A DNA stretch of 64,000 nt. Source: Kryptolebias marmoratus (lineage: Eukaryota; Chordata; Actinopteri; Cyprinodontiformes; Rivulidae). Location of the stretch: NCBI RefSeq assembly GCF_001649575.2, contig NC_051436.1, positions 12,801,842-12,865,841 of the forward strand, given 5' to 3'. Each line of letters opens with the position of its first letter. The first letter of the stretch is position 1. Both the position numbers and the translations under genes were made by a program. This document shows positions 1-12,929 of the stretch, piece after piece. A model generated the notes under the pieces. The model ran no database searches. It had not been told where the DNA came from and saw nothing but the letters and a program-made list of their open reading frames with translations.

Positions 1-467
1 TACCTCCGCCGCGAGACAGTCGGGAGTGAGCTAAACGGCATATTTCTTTCAGGGGTGAGGTCTACGTGGGGGCAAAGCGCTGCCTCGTCGGTTGTGTTTT
101 AGCCCCGCAGGCTAGTCGGGGAGCTAGCAGCTCTCCGTTGTTCGGCGGAGGCAGACCACCGAGGGGGGAGGGAGGGGAGGGAGGGGAGAAGACACGCTTA
201 GCCGGGGCTAGCTCACCAAACACTGCAGCAACAAGACAAGTCGGCTCGGGCAAGTAGCGATAACTGGTCAAAGAAAGGAGGGGGAAAAACACCCGCACTC
301 ACACGCATCAGGGCAACAAAAAACGGGGGTTTTAGCCCCCGAAGTCGTGGATAAAACACTTCACAACACGCAGAGCAGGTTACACATGAAGTAAAAACCG
401 CACAGTTCCATGTGAACAACTTATATTCCCTTCAGCTCCCACCGCCAGCCCCGAACCTCAGACTCAC

Positions 468-487
468 CCTGTCACAACAGGCGCCAT
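468..487 (-). CDS. rbpj: RBPJ first coding exon (partial gene)
   Basis: This 20-nt exon reads M-A-P-V-V-T-G on the minus strand and ends in a strong donor (GTGAGT, complement of 462-467) in phase 2. MAPVVTG is the alternative amino terminus I recall for vertebrate RBPJ, where it is followed by KFGERP encoded in the next exon, which lies off the left edge. RBPJ is the nuclear CSL DNA-binding factor that recruits Notch intracellular domain or corepressors to target promoters. The start context (aagATGG) is good, and the exon sits just inside a CpG-rich promoter. The neighbour SMIM20 is upstream on the same strand, as in human 4p15.2, which supports the call. No other RBPJ exon is visible; I looked for the MAWIKR-type alternative first exon in the upstream interval and did not find it. 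The identification rests on seven residues plus synteny. Confidence 0.82.
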
Positions 488-860
488 CTTCCACAAACTC
501 TCACCAAAACTCCAGTACTCGCGATATCCTTCTCCTCTCCGACAACAGCCCAACAATCCGCCGAGACAACAGAAGCAGACTGGAGGTGTAGGGACGAGGG
601 AGGCAGGGAGAAAAAAAAAAAAAAAACGGAGAGCGAGAGAGGAGGGAGGGGGGAGGCGGAAAACAGCAACACTCCGAGGGAGAGAGAGAGAGAGAGAGAG
701 CGAAAAAAGGGGGCAGACGCCACAACAACAGGCGTGGGAAACTTCCGAGTTATCGCGAGAACTGGAAAACTCTCACAATAGGCGATCGCTGGCGGAGCGT
801 GAGATCTCGCGAGATGTGCGCGAAGCGGAGCAGTTGTTTATCTTGCGGCGTTGAAATACT
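488..860 (-). promoter_or_regulatory. RBPJ 5' UTR and CpG-rich promoter with TCTCGCGAGA palindrome
   Basis: This is the CpG-rich sequence upstream of the RBPJ start codon. It contains the perfect palindrome TCTCGCGAGA at 805-814 and a near copy, tatcgcgaga, at 751-760. This CGCG-type element is common in TATA-less housekeeping promoters. The stretch also holds an A-run (about 610-627) and a GA microsatellite (about 680-700), probably within the 5' UTR. No TATA box is apparent. The transcription start is not fixed by sequence alone. Confidence 0.6.
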
Positions 861-1235
861 ATTCCCACGTGTTTACCGGATAATAAATTACAGCACCGAT
901 CGTTTTTAATGGGAAAAAAAACATTCATGACGAGAAATCCTCGCTTTTCCCAGGCTCACACACACACACGTTGTCTTTTCATGATGGTATTCTGCATTCA
1001 CAGCTGCATCTCATTAGAGCCAAAATAATATTTATATTTTTTTTACACTTTTGGGGCCCTTAAGTTGCAACATAGGTTAACTGGTAAACGTTAAATTATA
1101 TTTAGAGTTTTTAATGATTATGTCAAAATTCACATACATCAGGGAATGGTCAATTCTTTACATCCACTGTTAGATGTTCAAGTTTACCTTAGTAGTAGTT
1201 TAATAAGTTTATTTTTCTTTAAAAACCTGACAACC

Positions 1236-1660
1236 TGTGAATGATGCTTGGCTACTACCACACCTAGTTGTAGCCGTTTAAGGGTTTGCTAAAGTCAATT
1301 AACTGTGGCGGCCATCTTTAATTGGATTAATTCCAAAAAGTTCAGTTGGAGTCGTGGGCGTACAACCAGTGGGTCCTTGCTGAGAGTTTGCCTTAAAATC
1401 TGACATAGTGGTTCATGACATATTTTGCTAACAGACAGGCAGAGTTAATGGCAAGTTTTGGAGCACGTGTTGGTTGGATGATGCTCAGCTACTACCACGC
1501 CAAGCTCGGCCTCGGCGTCTGCTAAACCGACCGAGTTGGCACCATTTCTGTGTTTGCCGAGGTCGCTTCGCCGTGGCGGCCGTGCTGAACGGGATTTTAA
1601 GATGGCCGTCCTCTGGCTCGTGAGATATTTTGCTAACAGTTGGGACGAACGGAACAACAA
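1236..1660 (+). repeat. Family A dispersed repeat, two adjacent partial copies
   Basis: Two copies lie head to tail (about 1236-1445 and 1475-1660). They share the landmarks seen at other sites in the window: an entry like agctactaccac, a core like tgtggcggccatctt, then a segment like ggttcatgagatattttgct followed by aacagacag. The family is about 250-300 bp long, non-coding and degenerate between copies. Its class is unknown to me. Confidence 0.7.
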
Positions 1661-3084
1661 GAGCTTTGAGCCACCGTGTCAGACGATGCAACAGAGAACT
1701 TTCACACCACCAAAGGCATTTCTTTTTTTCCAAATCGCCGTTCGGAGGCCGCTGTGCATCTCTCCTCTGCTTTGCCTCGTGTGTTTTCCCAAATCTCTCA
1801 GCCCCGTTCCTGTTTTGCCCTGTGCAATCTCGTGTTTTTTTTTTGGGGGGGGTGGGGTTTGTTGATCAGGCGAAAGACGACGGCAGAGAAAGATAAAAAA
1901 TCAAAAATAAAACAACACAAAACCAGCGTGGGAGTTGATGGGCCTTCAAGGACACGCCGACTCAAAATAAGAGCAGCAATTAACGGAAGGGATTCTACGC
2001 TCCCAATTGACATTCCCCTTGGGTAACATTGCGCTCCCTGTTTCGAATGTGGAAACAATGGTGCGACCACATGAGGATGGGGGGGGGGCATGCAAGGCAG
2101 ATTAGTACACTGCCATCACATTGGGGGAGTCCCATGACCACCCTTCACATCAAACCTCAGTTAAAAGTACAAGGGAGCCTATTATTTCCAAAGATCACGC
2201 TTGGAATTGTGGTATAGGTGTTATTATCCTTCCTGTGTGTGTGTATGTGTGTGTGTGTGCGTCAGTTTCTCCCCCAGCCAGAGAGCGCATTCCAGGAGTT
2301 TGTGCCTTATATCATCCTCACAACAAACAGGTCAGGCCCTTCTTGTTTACCCGGGAGGGGACGTGAAAGCCGTAAACCTCCATGTAGGTCCCGCAGCCTC
2401 CATTTAAATGTGTTTGGCGTCTTTGTTCCCCTTAAACAAGCGACTTCTGGTGGGAGTTCCGCCGACTTCAAAAGGCCCTTCCGAGACCACACCGACGGGC
2501 AAGTCGGCGCTTTCGCTTTGTCGGTTGTGGAGCGTGTGACCCGGCCGTGGCTCCGGGCTGACACGAGGAGAGAGAGAGGAAAAAAAAGGACTTAAAGAGC
2601 AAACACAAACGAGTTAGTTGAGCTCAAGCTTAGTTGGTTTCTAATCAAATATTTTTGACCTGAGATTAAATAAGTACTTCCTACATTTTCAACAGAAAAG
2701 AAAGGTATAAGAAAGGCAGAAGATTAAAAGTGTAAGGAGGCAGAGAGTCAAACTGTATTCATTTTTTTTTTTTTGCCCGTTTCCAGTTTTTCTGCTAAAA
2801 TGCACATAGGTCAAATGTGGCCCGAGGGCCAGAAACGGCCCTTGGATCACCTCCATCCGGCCCTGGACATTGTTAAATAAAAAAAAACTAAATCACTGGA
2901 TACATCTTGAATCAAGTGCAAATAAACTACATGCTGCCTTTTTACCTGTCTGAGACATAAAACATCACTCAAATACCCCTTAATGATTGTTTTTTTTTTG
3001 TTTTGTTTTGTTTGGTCTGTTTGCCACATTAGCTGTTCGTAATTGTGTTGAGACATAAGTTTCAGCCAAGGGGAATTTTCAATA

Positions 3085-3278
3085 CAGTATATATGATATG
3101 ATATAATATTATAATGCAATATGATATATGAGATTATGTGATATTACATTATAGGATATAAAATTATATGATACAATAAGAGATGTGATATGATATGGTA
3201 CAGTATGATATATGAAATGATATGATATGATATGATATGATATGATATGATATGATATGATATGATATGATATGATAT
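3085..3278 (+). repeat. Pentanucleotide (TGATA)n satellite
   Basis: A clean (TGATA)n run covers about 3217-3278. It is preceded from about 3085 by a degenerate stretch of the same composition (gatatgatataatatta and similar). It is AT-rich and non-coding; the open frame over its complement is an artefact of the five-base unit. Confidence 0.9.
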
Positions 3279-3294
3279 GCAGCTCAAACCACAT

Positions 3295-3625
3295 CTTTTT
3301 TTTAGCTCAATCTCTGTAAAATCTATGTTTCAGTGGGTAACATCCATCAGCTGCTGCAACCATCTTGAATCAGAGTAAATGCAAAAGTAAATCTTTTGTT
3401 GCTGATTAACTTTTGCAATTTTTACTTTCTGAGAGTTTTTATTAAATCTATCCACTGGTTTATGAGCTACACCAGTTCGCTAACAGGCAGACAGGGTTAA
3501 AGCTGACAGTTCATGACAAAGTTTTCCAAACAGGCTCAGCTGTAGACGTACAATCCACTGATGACTTTCTGAGAGAAATCTTTCCTCCGGTTCATGAGAT
3601 ATTTTACTAACACAGCAGACGACCA
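3295..3625 (+). repeat. Family A dispersed repeat copy
   Basis: A plus-oriented copy with agctcaatctctgtaaaatc, a degraded core (caaccatcttgaat) and the closing segments ggttcatgagatattttact and gctaacaggcagacagg. Two partial units appear to be joined. Confidence 0.65.
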
Positions 3626-5566
3626 TTCAGCGTTGGGGGCACAGCCCCATCATTCCTGTGTGTTTCCTCTGGTGTACACAGTATGAATTTGCACATTTTT
3701 GTTCTTTTTTTTTCAGATGCACAATTTCTTTTTACGGCTCTTGCCTGTTCTGCCAAGGGAACAGAGAACCGAGCGGGGCGGCGGAGAGCGCGCCTGGAAA
3801 GCGGCCCACATTATAAAGATGCAGAGACGAGGACCTCATCCTGCCCTCAACCATTTTTTCCTTTCCTCGTCCTTTTTTTTTTTTTATAGTCAGCGGAGAA
3901 CCTCTCGGTGCAGTTTGGGGTTGAACGGGGGAAGCATAAAGTTTCCTGAAATGTTTTACAGCTGAACACAGACTTTTTTTTTTCTTTAAACGGGAAGGGG
4001 TGGGGGGAGGCAGCTACACAAGTGCCATGTTTTTCAAAGAAACTGAGAGCAAAACAGAAAAGCAGAAGGAGCTGGTTCGCTTTTACTTTTTGAGTAATTT
4101 GACGACATGATTTGAACTTTTACCGTTTCTTTTTTTGGTTCCTGGAAAAAAGAAAAAAAAAAAGCACACGCAAACATGACTCCAGCCTTCTTTTAGGCTT
4201 TTTTTTTTTTCTTCCAAATTTCTTTTAACGCCTGCAACATCATCTCGACCGAGCTCCCCGTCTCGTCCTCTCATTAAAAGTAAAACTGTTTTCTTCTTCT
4301 TCTTCTTCTTCTTCTTTTTTGTTCTAATCGGGAGGCCGAGCCAATGCAAGCAATCATCTCTAAGCCGTAAGCCTCGGGTCTATAAATCCCCTCACTTGAC
4401 TTGTTTAAGCTTGCGGCTCAGAGAAGAGGGAAAGATTGAGACGGAAAGGGAAGAAAAAAAAATCCCTGTCCTCGTGTGGAAACGCCGTTCATCGCTCCAT
4501 CTGGGCCGTCTCTGTGGAAGTCCGGCCTGCCGCGCCGATCGGACGAGCGTCCCCGTTGATCTCCCTAAGCCGAGGGCCTTCTTACAAATAACGGGGCCGA
4601 TAAAGAGAAAGAAAGAACTTATCTGTGAAGTCGAAGAGTTTAAGAAAAGAAAAAAAAAAAGCGAGCCGACCAATTAAGGAAGTGCTGGTCGAGTTTCGTG
4701 ATTAGGAGCTCCCTTGACTCAAAGTCATTTGATCCATCCAGCGGGGATGGTGAAACTTCCTGAAAATGAGCGCCGCACGCAGACCCCCGGTCGAGGCGAG
4801 AGGCAGCTGGGGTTTTTGGAGTCACTGGGTCAAGTGTGAGGCGGCGTGGACACGGAGGACGGGCGCGGGCCCCAGAGTGAAACAGGAAGTCCGAAGTCGG
4901 CACGGAGTCCAGCGCCAACCTGGGCCGTGTTCGCCTCTGCGGACGTCGCGAGGAGAAGATAGAGTCAAACTAACGGGTCATGTTGTACCGGCGAACGGCG
5001 TCCCTGTCTCTCGGGGACACCCGGGGCTGGACAAGACGAGAGCAGGACAGCCTGACAAAGGAGGAGTCCGCGAGGGACACGTATTTCCACTTGTTCCCGA
5101 GCCTTGCTCGCACGGCTCGTCGCTCCGATTAGGTCGCGGACGCGTCGCGTGACGCCCGGCTGCTTCCTAAAAGCGATGGTGGGGTGAGGGGTTTGCAGAC
5201 TGTCGGGGGTGGGGGGGAGAGAGAGCCAAAAGCGTCCAGGTTTTTTTTTTTTTGCAAACGCGCTCTTTTGAAAGAGAGGCCAATCGGGGGCACGAGGAAA
5301 GAGACGTTTCCCCTTTTCCTGGACTCCCGGCGGTTCACGGCGAGTTCAAGCTGCCAATCGCACGCGGGGCGAGAAGTGTGTCCGCGCACGCCATCCGGCC
5401 AAACAGACGATTCCGACACGCAAGGGGGGTGGGGGGGCTTCAGAAGCGTCAACTACTGTGATCTGCTGTGTGCCAGGAACTTCTAACACCCCCTAATTTC
5501 GGACTGAAATCCAATCAGTCCGAAGGTTACGTCTCAAACTGGCCTCCATTGTGCTTCGATGATTCA

Positions 5567-6860
5567 GTTTATTTCTATAGCGCCAATTCACACCAGCAGT
5601 CGTCTCAGGGCGCTGTACAAATGTTGGTCAAAGTGGTTTATCTTAGGCAATGATTCCCAAAGTTGGGGTCAGGACACCAATGTGGAGCAGGGGTCCTTAG
5701 ATAATCTCCAGATATCAGCTTACAATTAAAAACCTAGTTTTTATGATATATTTACACCATAATTGTTACAAAGAATTGAAATACAAGCCAGAAAGTGATT
5801 AAAAGAATAGCATAATGGATGTTAAGACTGTTTGTGTTGTCATTATGTCCTTATTTAATAGGCTCATTAGCATTTTTGGATATTGAAACATCCAACAGAT
5901 GGGGTCACACACCTTCATCACTGTTATTTTATGGGTCAGAAGCTGAAAAGTTTGGGAACCGCCGACCTAAGGAAGCCAGCACATGGCGTCAAATCTTCAT
6001 TTCGTTGCAGTTTCCAATCCCGAGCAGCACGGTGGCGACAGTGGGAAGGAACGACTCCCATTCAATGGGAAGAAACATCCAGCAGAACCAGGATCAGGAT
6101 CAGGATGGGCGGCCATCTGCCTCGATTCTCTGGAGTCAGAGAGGACAAAAAAACGGGACGCAGACGAACACAGAAGGACTGGTCCAGGTGGAGTTTCTAT
6201 GGCAAGAACAAAGGAAAACCACGGGTTAATGCCAGCAATAATTACAAATACAAACATGGGGAGCGGAGAGAGGAAAGACAACAGCAGAGCGAGGAAATGT
6301 GGACAGTTTGTCTTCCAGCAGCATAACTAAGGGATCAATCAGGAAACCCTAACTATAGGATTTACCTAAAACCGCGTCTACTCTTATAGCAGACAGGGTG
6401 TCAGCCTCACGGACAGAAACTGGAAATTGGTTCCACCAGAGAGGAGCCCGAGAACTAAAAGCTCTGTCTCCCATTTTAGAAACTCTAGGTACCACAAAGA
6501 AACCTGCAGCCTGAATTTGACAGGCAGCCAATGGAGAGAAGCTAAAACTGGAGAAGTCTGATCTCTGGTCAGAACTCTGGCAGCAGCGTTTTCAACCAAC
6601 TGAAGACTTTTTAGGGAGTTTCTTTGAACATCCAGATAAAAAAGAATTATAATAGTCCAGCCAAGAACTGATAAATACTTGGAGCAGTTTTTCTGCATCG
6701 TTTTGGGACGACATGTTTCTAATTTTGGCGATACTGCGCAGGTGGAGGAAAGCTGTCCTGGTAACAGTTTTAACGTGGGGGTTAAAAGACACGTCCCAGT
6801 CAAAAGGAGGAGAAGCTCTGTCTCTGTCAGAGTTTAACAGACTTTTATTCTATTATTTCA
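5567..6860 (-). mobile_element. L2-like LINE 3' portion, degenerate, split by a hAT MITE
   Basis: Read on the minus strand, this is the 3' part of a non-LTR retrotransposon. Broken frames between 6803 and 6349 give the reverse-transcriptase carboxyl region typical of fish L2-like LINEs: a SSWLDYYNSFLSGC segment, then LQLVENAAARVLTRDQ, ASLHWLPVKFRLQ, then WWNQFPVSVREAD. The reading shifts frame and carries stops, so it is a dead copy. The 3' UTR follows and ends near 5567 in the characteristic ggcgctatagaaataaa terminus. A hAT MITE (5648-5964) is inserted in that terminus. The 5' part of the element is missing. Confidence 0.8.
5648..5964. mobile_element. hAT-type MITE (317 bp) with 8-bp target duplication
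   Basis: The left end, caatgattcccaaagttggg, and the right end, aaaagtttgggaaccgccg, form imperfect terminal inverted repeats of the CAGTGGTTCCCAAACTTT type known from hAT elements. The flanks atcttagg (5640-5647) and acctaagg (5965-5972) match at 6 of 8 positions and fit the 8-bp duplication made by hAT transposases. It has no coding capacity. A second copy is at 12959-13169. Confidence 0.85.
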
Positions 6861-7013
6861 CAAACGTGAAGCAACAACAAGGATCCATAAATTTTATCGC
6901 GTGATGGTTATCAACAGAGACGACGAGGGGAGAAAAAAACGCCAAAAACCAGAAGACAACCCATCTCCTGTGCAGATTTCATTCTCCTTTTCACTGGAGG
7001 GAAGAGGTTTTTT

Positions 7014-7044
<31 letters not shown>

Positions 7045-8645
7045 TTATATGAGCCCCAGTCCGGGCTGACTTGGCTTTGGTTCTTGTCGCCATCTTTTTA
7101 AATCCGCCTTCGCCTCGGACTGTTGTGAACTGATGTAAAAAGCAGGGCTCGGAGAACATGTTGAACGCATTACTTTCTAAAAAAAAAAAAAGAAGACAGA
7201 ATTGACACCATTAGTTTTATAAGAGGACTGCCTCCTGACAAGCGTGACGCGGCAAGGAACAAAATTCCAAAGTTGTGGGATTCAGTTGCAGCGTGATATT
7301 TTGAGTGTGTCTCAAAACGTCGCAGTCTTGGACGTCCTTGACCACTCGTGGACTCCGCCATTGGCACATTTTTATTTATAAAGGCCACACTAGGGCTTCT
7401 TCCGTCATATTTGTTGGCCTTTATGAAGAGAAAGTCCACCGGTGGATACTCTCTTCGCTGTGAGAAATTATTTTTACTTTTGGCGCCTAAAGATGCAGAT
7501 GCAGATACATTCGTTGGTAACCCCTCACAATATTATATAAACTGATGTCACTTCTCCACGAAACTTTGGAGCTCACCAGCGTGCATTTTGCCAAATTGAT
7601 GTTTGGCTTTTTTGTGTGTGTGTGTGAATTTTTTATTTTTTTTTGCCAAACAGTGGAGCACTCCCGGATCTTCTTCCCATCTAAATGGCGCCGTCACGCG
7701 CCCCACTGTCCCGAGCCTCTTCCTTTACTCGTCCTTTGCTCGTCGGCCGACTCCAACGCGGGATTTCCGGAACTTAAAGCGGCCCGTTAAACATTCCAGG
7801 TCTCCTTTATTTTGCTGTTCGAATTACAGGGGCTTGAAACATCGTCTCCCCCGAAGCCTTAAAGTTTAAAAACACGGCGGTCGGCCAGGCCTAAAGCCAG
7901 CGTTTCCAGAAAGGTTTATATTTTTGTTTTTTTCTTCTTTCGACGAGAAGCCCGGCCAAAAAAACACGTTCGAAACTCCTACCCTTAAGAGGCTAATCAG
8001 GCACGAGATCAACGGGACGCTGGCGTTCGGTGAACTCAGAGCATCGACTGGTTTAGCTTGGCCGGCCTTCCCTCCGTCAGAGCGGGCTTTCTGAAGCCAA
8101 AGTGTGGTGAAGTCTGATAGCTGAGGCAACACGAAATGTCAGTGTGTGTGTGTGTGTGTGTGTGTTTTATTATTTATTTTAAACGAGACCGAGTGGCAGG
8201 CTGGATTATATCACCGCGGAAGAATTGATGGACAGATATTTGTGGGCGCAAAGTGCTTCGCTTGACTCAGCTCAAAACCTCAAAGAAATTCCTATTTGCT
8301 TCTTTAATAGATTACTTTGGTATTAAAAAAAAAGAGAGGGGGAAATAGAAATTGGCTCGGGTGTTTATTAAACTAATATTCGGGGCCCGCTCTCAGTTTT
8401 CCTCATCCTCTTGCACTTGTGAACTTGTACAACATGATACGACTGGATGTTTGTGTGACTTTATAAAAAAAAAAAAAACGTAGGCCGCAATTGCAGTTGT
8501 TTTTAGAGCCGGTGCTTAAACAAGCCAGCCTCACTTTCACTTTTTTTTTTTTGGTAACCGCAGCATATTTTGGCTGCTGGGGGTTTAGAGGGAAGGAGCC
8601 GCAGCCAAGTGAACTTCTCAAACCTTGACCTTTGCCTCTTTAACG

Positions 8646-8679
<34 letters not shown>

Positions 8680-9781
8680 CTCAACAACAAAACACACACT
8701 CACACACACAGAGAGAGCACCAAACATGTTGAAGAGCCTAACTCATTGGAAATAAAATTTCAAAAAATAAATAAATAAATTTGGCAAACTTGCTCTGACA
8801 CGCAGAAAGAAAGAAAGATTCGACCCGGTGTGTGTGTGATACGCAACGCCCACACATGGAGTCCGCACACACTCTCCGGCCAAATGGTCGCACCGCCGAG
8901 GCCGTGACCCCCACCACCACCACCACCACCGCCACCTCCACCTCCCCCAACCCGAGCCCTCATCCCCGCTCCTCCTCACCGGCTATCTGTCTGTGGGCTG
9001 ATAGAGACGAAGGGAGGCGGAGGAGGAGGAGGAGGTTAGTGAGGGGCAGGAAGCAGACTGGTGATTAGGACTTCGGAGGTGGTAGGGGGTGGAGGGGTGG
9101 GTTGGGGGACGAACGTACCCCTGACCCCCCCCGTCCGTCCGTCCCGTTCCTGGCAGCCGGCCTACTGCTTGACGACAGCGAGAGCCAGAGCCCGGAGGCC
9201 CCCGCGAGTGTTTCTGGTGTTTCCACGCCCACGGAGCAGAGAGTGGACATCCGCGTTCGTACGCACAGCAAAGATTTATGGGATAGTTTTTTTGTTTTTT
9301 GTTTTACCCACACTTCATGGGCACTGGTTGTCTTTTTGTTCTTAAATGAAGATTACACGCTGTAGCTTTGGCCTGTTTGGCCCGAACTGCTACTGGTTAA
9401 ACCGAAAGCGGATGTTAGCATCTCCTCAATGAGCGTGCTAGCATTAGCATTTGAAGTGGGGCTCTGTGGAAACATTACAAACGATTAATACTTCACCTAC
9501 ATAGCCCTTTGAATAACCTTTGAACAAACTACACAGTTATTCCTGAAGAAATATTGCGATATTCCAAACAGAAGTGCCCCGAGCTAAACGGCTAGCGGCT
9601 GCGCTTGCTAACCACAGAGTTAGCATTAGCATTTGGAGAAGGAGCAGCTTCCTTCACGTCTGAAGTTGGAACTAATATCTTGGAAATACATCACGTGCGA
9701 CCTAACCGGGCTCCACTTGCAAACCAGAAAGCCAGGATTGGCTCATTGCTGCGCTCAGCGACCACGCTAACCACCAGCTAG

Positions 9782-9813
9782 CCTAGCCTAGCTTGAAGTC
9801 AGGCTAGGCTAGG
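9782..9813. repeat. Short inverted repeat (11-bp stem, 10-nt loop)
   Basis: The arms cctagcctagc (9782-9792) and gctaggctagg (9803-9813) are perfect reverse complements, followed shortly by a T-run (9820-9830). The arms are made of the ctagc word that recurs in this neighbourhood, so the structure may be by-product repetition. Confidence 0.6.
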
Positions 9814-10759
9814 TTGAAGTTTTTTTTTTTCTCACATTCAAACACCGAAGCAAGGCGTTCGCTCGTAGATGTGCAGTATAATGCGGGCTAGGCACAATGC
9901 TATCGCCGCTTCTCGTGTACGAAGCGGCCATGTTGCGTTCCGAGGACGGGGCTGGTGAGAAACGTGGCAGTTTTTCACTCCTGGTGGCGTTCCGGTCACT
10001 TTTAATCGTCTTGAAACTCAGAAACTCTTGAGTTTCGATTACAAACGGAACGCACGGACACCCGCGGAGAAAAACCGCACCTGTCTAACTAAAAATGTTT
10101 GCAAATGTTAGGAGTTTTTGTTTGTTTGTTTGTTTTTTAAAAATCCCATTTTGGGAAATGTGCTGACCACCAGCGTGGCACCGTTAAACAAATCTGCAAG
10201 TCAAAATGTTCCAAATTGGGGAAGGGAAAAACAAAACGCCACTTCCCTAACCGACATGCTCACCAAGCCTTCACGTTTGGGGAGTACCTCTGAAAAGCCG
10301 ACAGGCAGAATCAAATCTTTTTGGCGAGCGACTGGACTGATTTAGCGGCGCTGTACGCGATTGAGCGAGGCCGGATGCTCTCTGGCAAGTGGGAGCGGGT
10401 GAGGAAATGGGATGGCAGGCATTCAGCGGGGCGGGGGGGGGGCTTTAGAAACGCAGGTGCCTTAATTGTGCTCCGATAAAGCCTCGGCGAGTGGGCAAAC
10501 CTGTGAATGAGTGGCCGATGAAAGGAGGGATGAATGAGGGCTCACGTGAATGAGTGAATGAGTGAGCAAAAAAAAACACCAAAAAATGAGTGCCTGGAAG
10601 AGGGAGCGCTCTGTGGGGAGGCTGGAGAAGATTGTGGCGATGTTAGAGGGGAGGTGGGGGTGTCGGAGGGTCGGGGAGGGAGGCGAAGGGATGCGTTGAA
10701 GGAGAACGAGACGGAAAATGGGGGACGAGCAGAAGCAGGGATGTAGGAAAGGTAGAGGG

Positions 10760-10960
10760 NNNNNNNNNNNNNNNNNNNNNNNNNNNNNNNNNNNNNNNNN
10801 NNNNNNNNNNNNNNNNNNNNNNNNNNNNNNNNNNNNNNNNNNNNNNNNNNNNNNNNNNNNNNNNNNNNNNNNNNNNNNNNNNNNNNNNNNNNNNNNNNNN
10901 NNNNNNNNNNNNNNNNNNNNNNNNNNNNNNNNNNNNNNNNNNNNNNNNNNNNNNNNNNNN
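10760..10960. other. Assembly gap (N run)
   Basis: About 201 N, bounded on the right by a G-run, so the missing sequence is probably a G-rich low-complexity tract. Confidence 0.99.
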
Positions 10961-12929
10961 GGGGGGGGGGACCTGAGTAGGATTTGATCCTGTAAGGCTC
11001 ACTTAAGTGGTTGGTTTACCCCTCATGTGGAGCTGGTGAGTTGGAGCCGGGTCAGCGCCGGGTTGAGGTGCTGTTCATTATTTTTCCGCCTGTCGGATCC
11101 CATGAGTTGCCGCGGGAGACGGTGGCCCGTTGGGCGGCCGAGGAGCAAAGGGCCCGCCGGTGGGGTACGTCAAACACACTCAAAGCCTCTCGCCTCGCCG
11201 GGGAGGATTATGATCAACAAAGCGTGTCCTACACCTGCACCGGCCAGCACAATGGAAACTCTGAAGACACAAGGAGGGACCCCCCACCGGAGAAATGGAT
11301 TACATTAACCCTTTCTGTTGGTCCCCTGTGGACCTGAACGTCAAACGGACAAAGTCCCTGTCACACAGAGGACAGAACCGTCCTGCAGCTCGGACGTCCG
11401 TTCCAGTCATGGTGCTCCACTGCTGTTCCACAAATACTCCTTCAGAAGGTCGTTCATGAATGTCTCACTTAAACAGATTTTACTACAATTTCTTTTCTGG
11501 GGCAAAGAAATTATCAAACAAAACGACAAAAAGGAAAACCTAGATTTTGACCAATACTGAAGCCCATCTGACTGGGTTAGATCAAGTACAAAATGGCCGC
11601 AGGTTCCATAAAACAAAACCTAAAAAAGACCTGAATTTGTTTCTTTTATTGCCGTTCAGTTAAATTCTTGAAATGCAGATTAGATTAAACAAAAAGCATG
11701 GTGACTGTTTGTAGTAGTACAGCACAATTAAGAGTAACACTGATATTTAAAGACTATTTTTTTTAACTTCTGGTACTTTGTACCTCAGTAAATCTTTCAC
11801 ACAGATAATACTCTACAACCACTTGACTAAGCTGTTTTGAAAAGCATAAAACGCCCCCCCAAAAATAGACTGTTTTTGGGTCGCTAATGCTAATTAGCCT
11901 GGTCACTGAGCTCAACGAGCAGCAAATCCTCTGGATTTACTGAATCGCAACTAAACCATAAGGGGGGTGGGCGTTCCGTTTGTCCTCGGAAGTCAGATTT
12001 TTCGGGGTTTTAAAATAAAACATGATCAATTAAAACTACTATAACCAGGGCCTGAATTCATAGAAACACATATTTGTCTGATTGATCAGTTTTAAGAACA
12101 TAAGTCTTTATATAAACATATCAAGAAAAACTGTGCTCAAGCGGAAAAATTAGCTTTTTCGCTTTAGCGCTTATAGTAGTTCAAATCCTTGCCCGTTCCG
12201 ATGAATTTCAGGCCAGTTCGGGCACATTTTGCACATCTTTTGAAAGTAAACGTTTAAAGTGTCTTTCCCTGACAGCGCACGCATCAGTCGACATGACATG
12301 TATTTATACAGTATTTATCAACTAATAACCCAGTGATAATATCATTTTCAGGAGCTCTTTGCTCTCCAGCGTCACCGTTAGTCCTCCAGTCTGTTGGTGC
12401 TTTAAAGAAGGATTATCGCAGACAGCTAGGGTTTTATTCACATCCTGTCTCCTTTTGTTTCCCTCATCGTGTTCCTTCTTTCCGAACCCCAACCAGCCGC
12501 CTCTCCCGATTCTGTACTTCTGACTTAAAAAATAACAACATTTACAGAAAAAAAAAACCCATCTCGATTTCCTGGACTTCCTCATCAGCTATAGACGGGG
12601 GCAAAGAGCTGAAGTCGCTGCCGGGCCACCCCCAGCCAGGCTAAATCCTTTAATCTGCTCTCAGACACGTCTAGAGGGCAAAACAAACAAATAGGATCCC
12701 CCTATACTAGCACACACACACACACACTCACAGATCCCTCCCCGAGGCCACGGCACCAAACGTGGCATCACAAGCAGGACAGGGTGACATTTAGCCTCTC
12801 ACACGTAATGAGGCGAGGTTCTCGATTTGAAGAACGATTCTTCTTCTTCTTCTTCTTTACTTCCAGATTCCTGACGTTCCTCTTTCCAAACAAAGCCCAG
12901 AATCACCATAAACCTGTATGTATTCAAGG

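Larger units (their letters stand above)
861..5566. other. Gene-free stretch upstream of RBPJ
   Basis: I see no coding exon here. The stretch holds family A repeat copies (1236-1660, 3295-3625), a pentanucleotide repeat (3085-3278), a fragment resembling a hAT end (gtcaaatgtggcccgagggcc, near 2811-2875), GT runs (about 2236-2260) and T/A runs. It becomes CpG-rich at about 4480-5460, with no recognisable exon. Open frames across it are short and low-complexity. Confidence 0.6.
6861..12929. other. Gene-free stretch with microsatellites and one assembly gap
   Basis: I see no coding exon. Contents: an A-run at about 7019-7043, GT repeat about 8137-8165, CA repeat about 8647-8678, (CCA)n near 8910-8945, GGA repeat near 9010-9035, a short hairpin at 9782-9813, repeated gctagcattagc-like words at 9410-9630, an N gap at 10760-10960 and CA/TTC runs near 12710-12860. 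Some segments are CpG-rich (about 8840-9280, 9880-10080). They could hold an alternative promoter, but none shows a start codon plus donor that I recognise. Confidence 0.6.
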
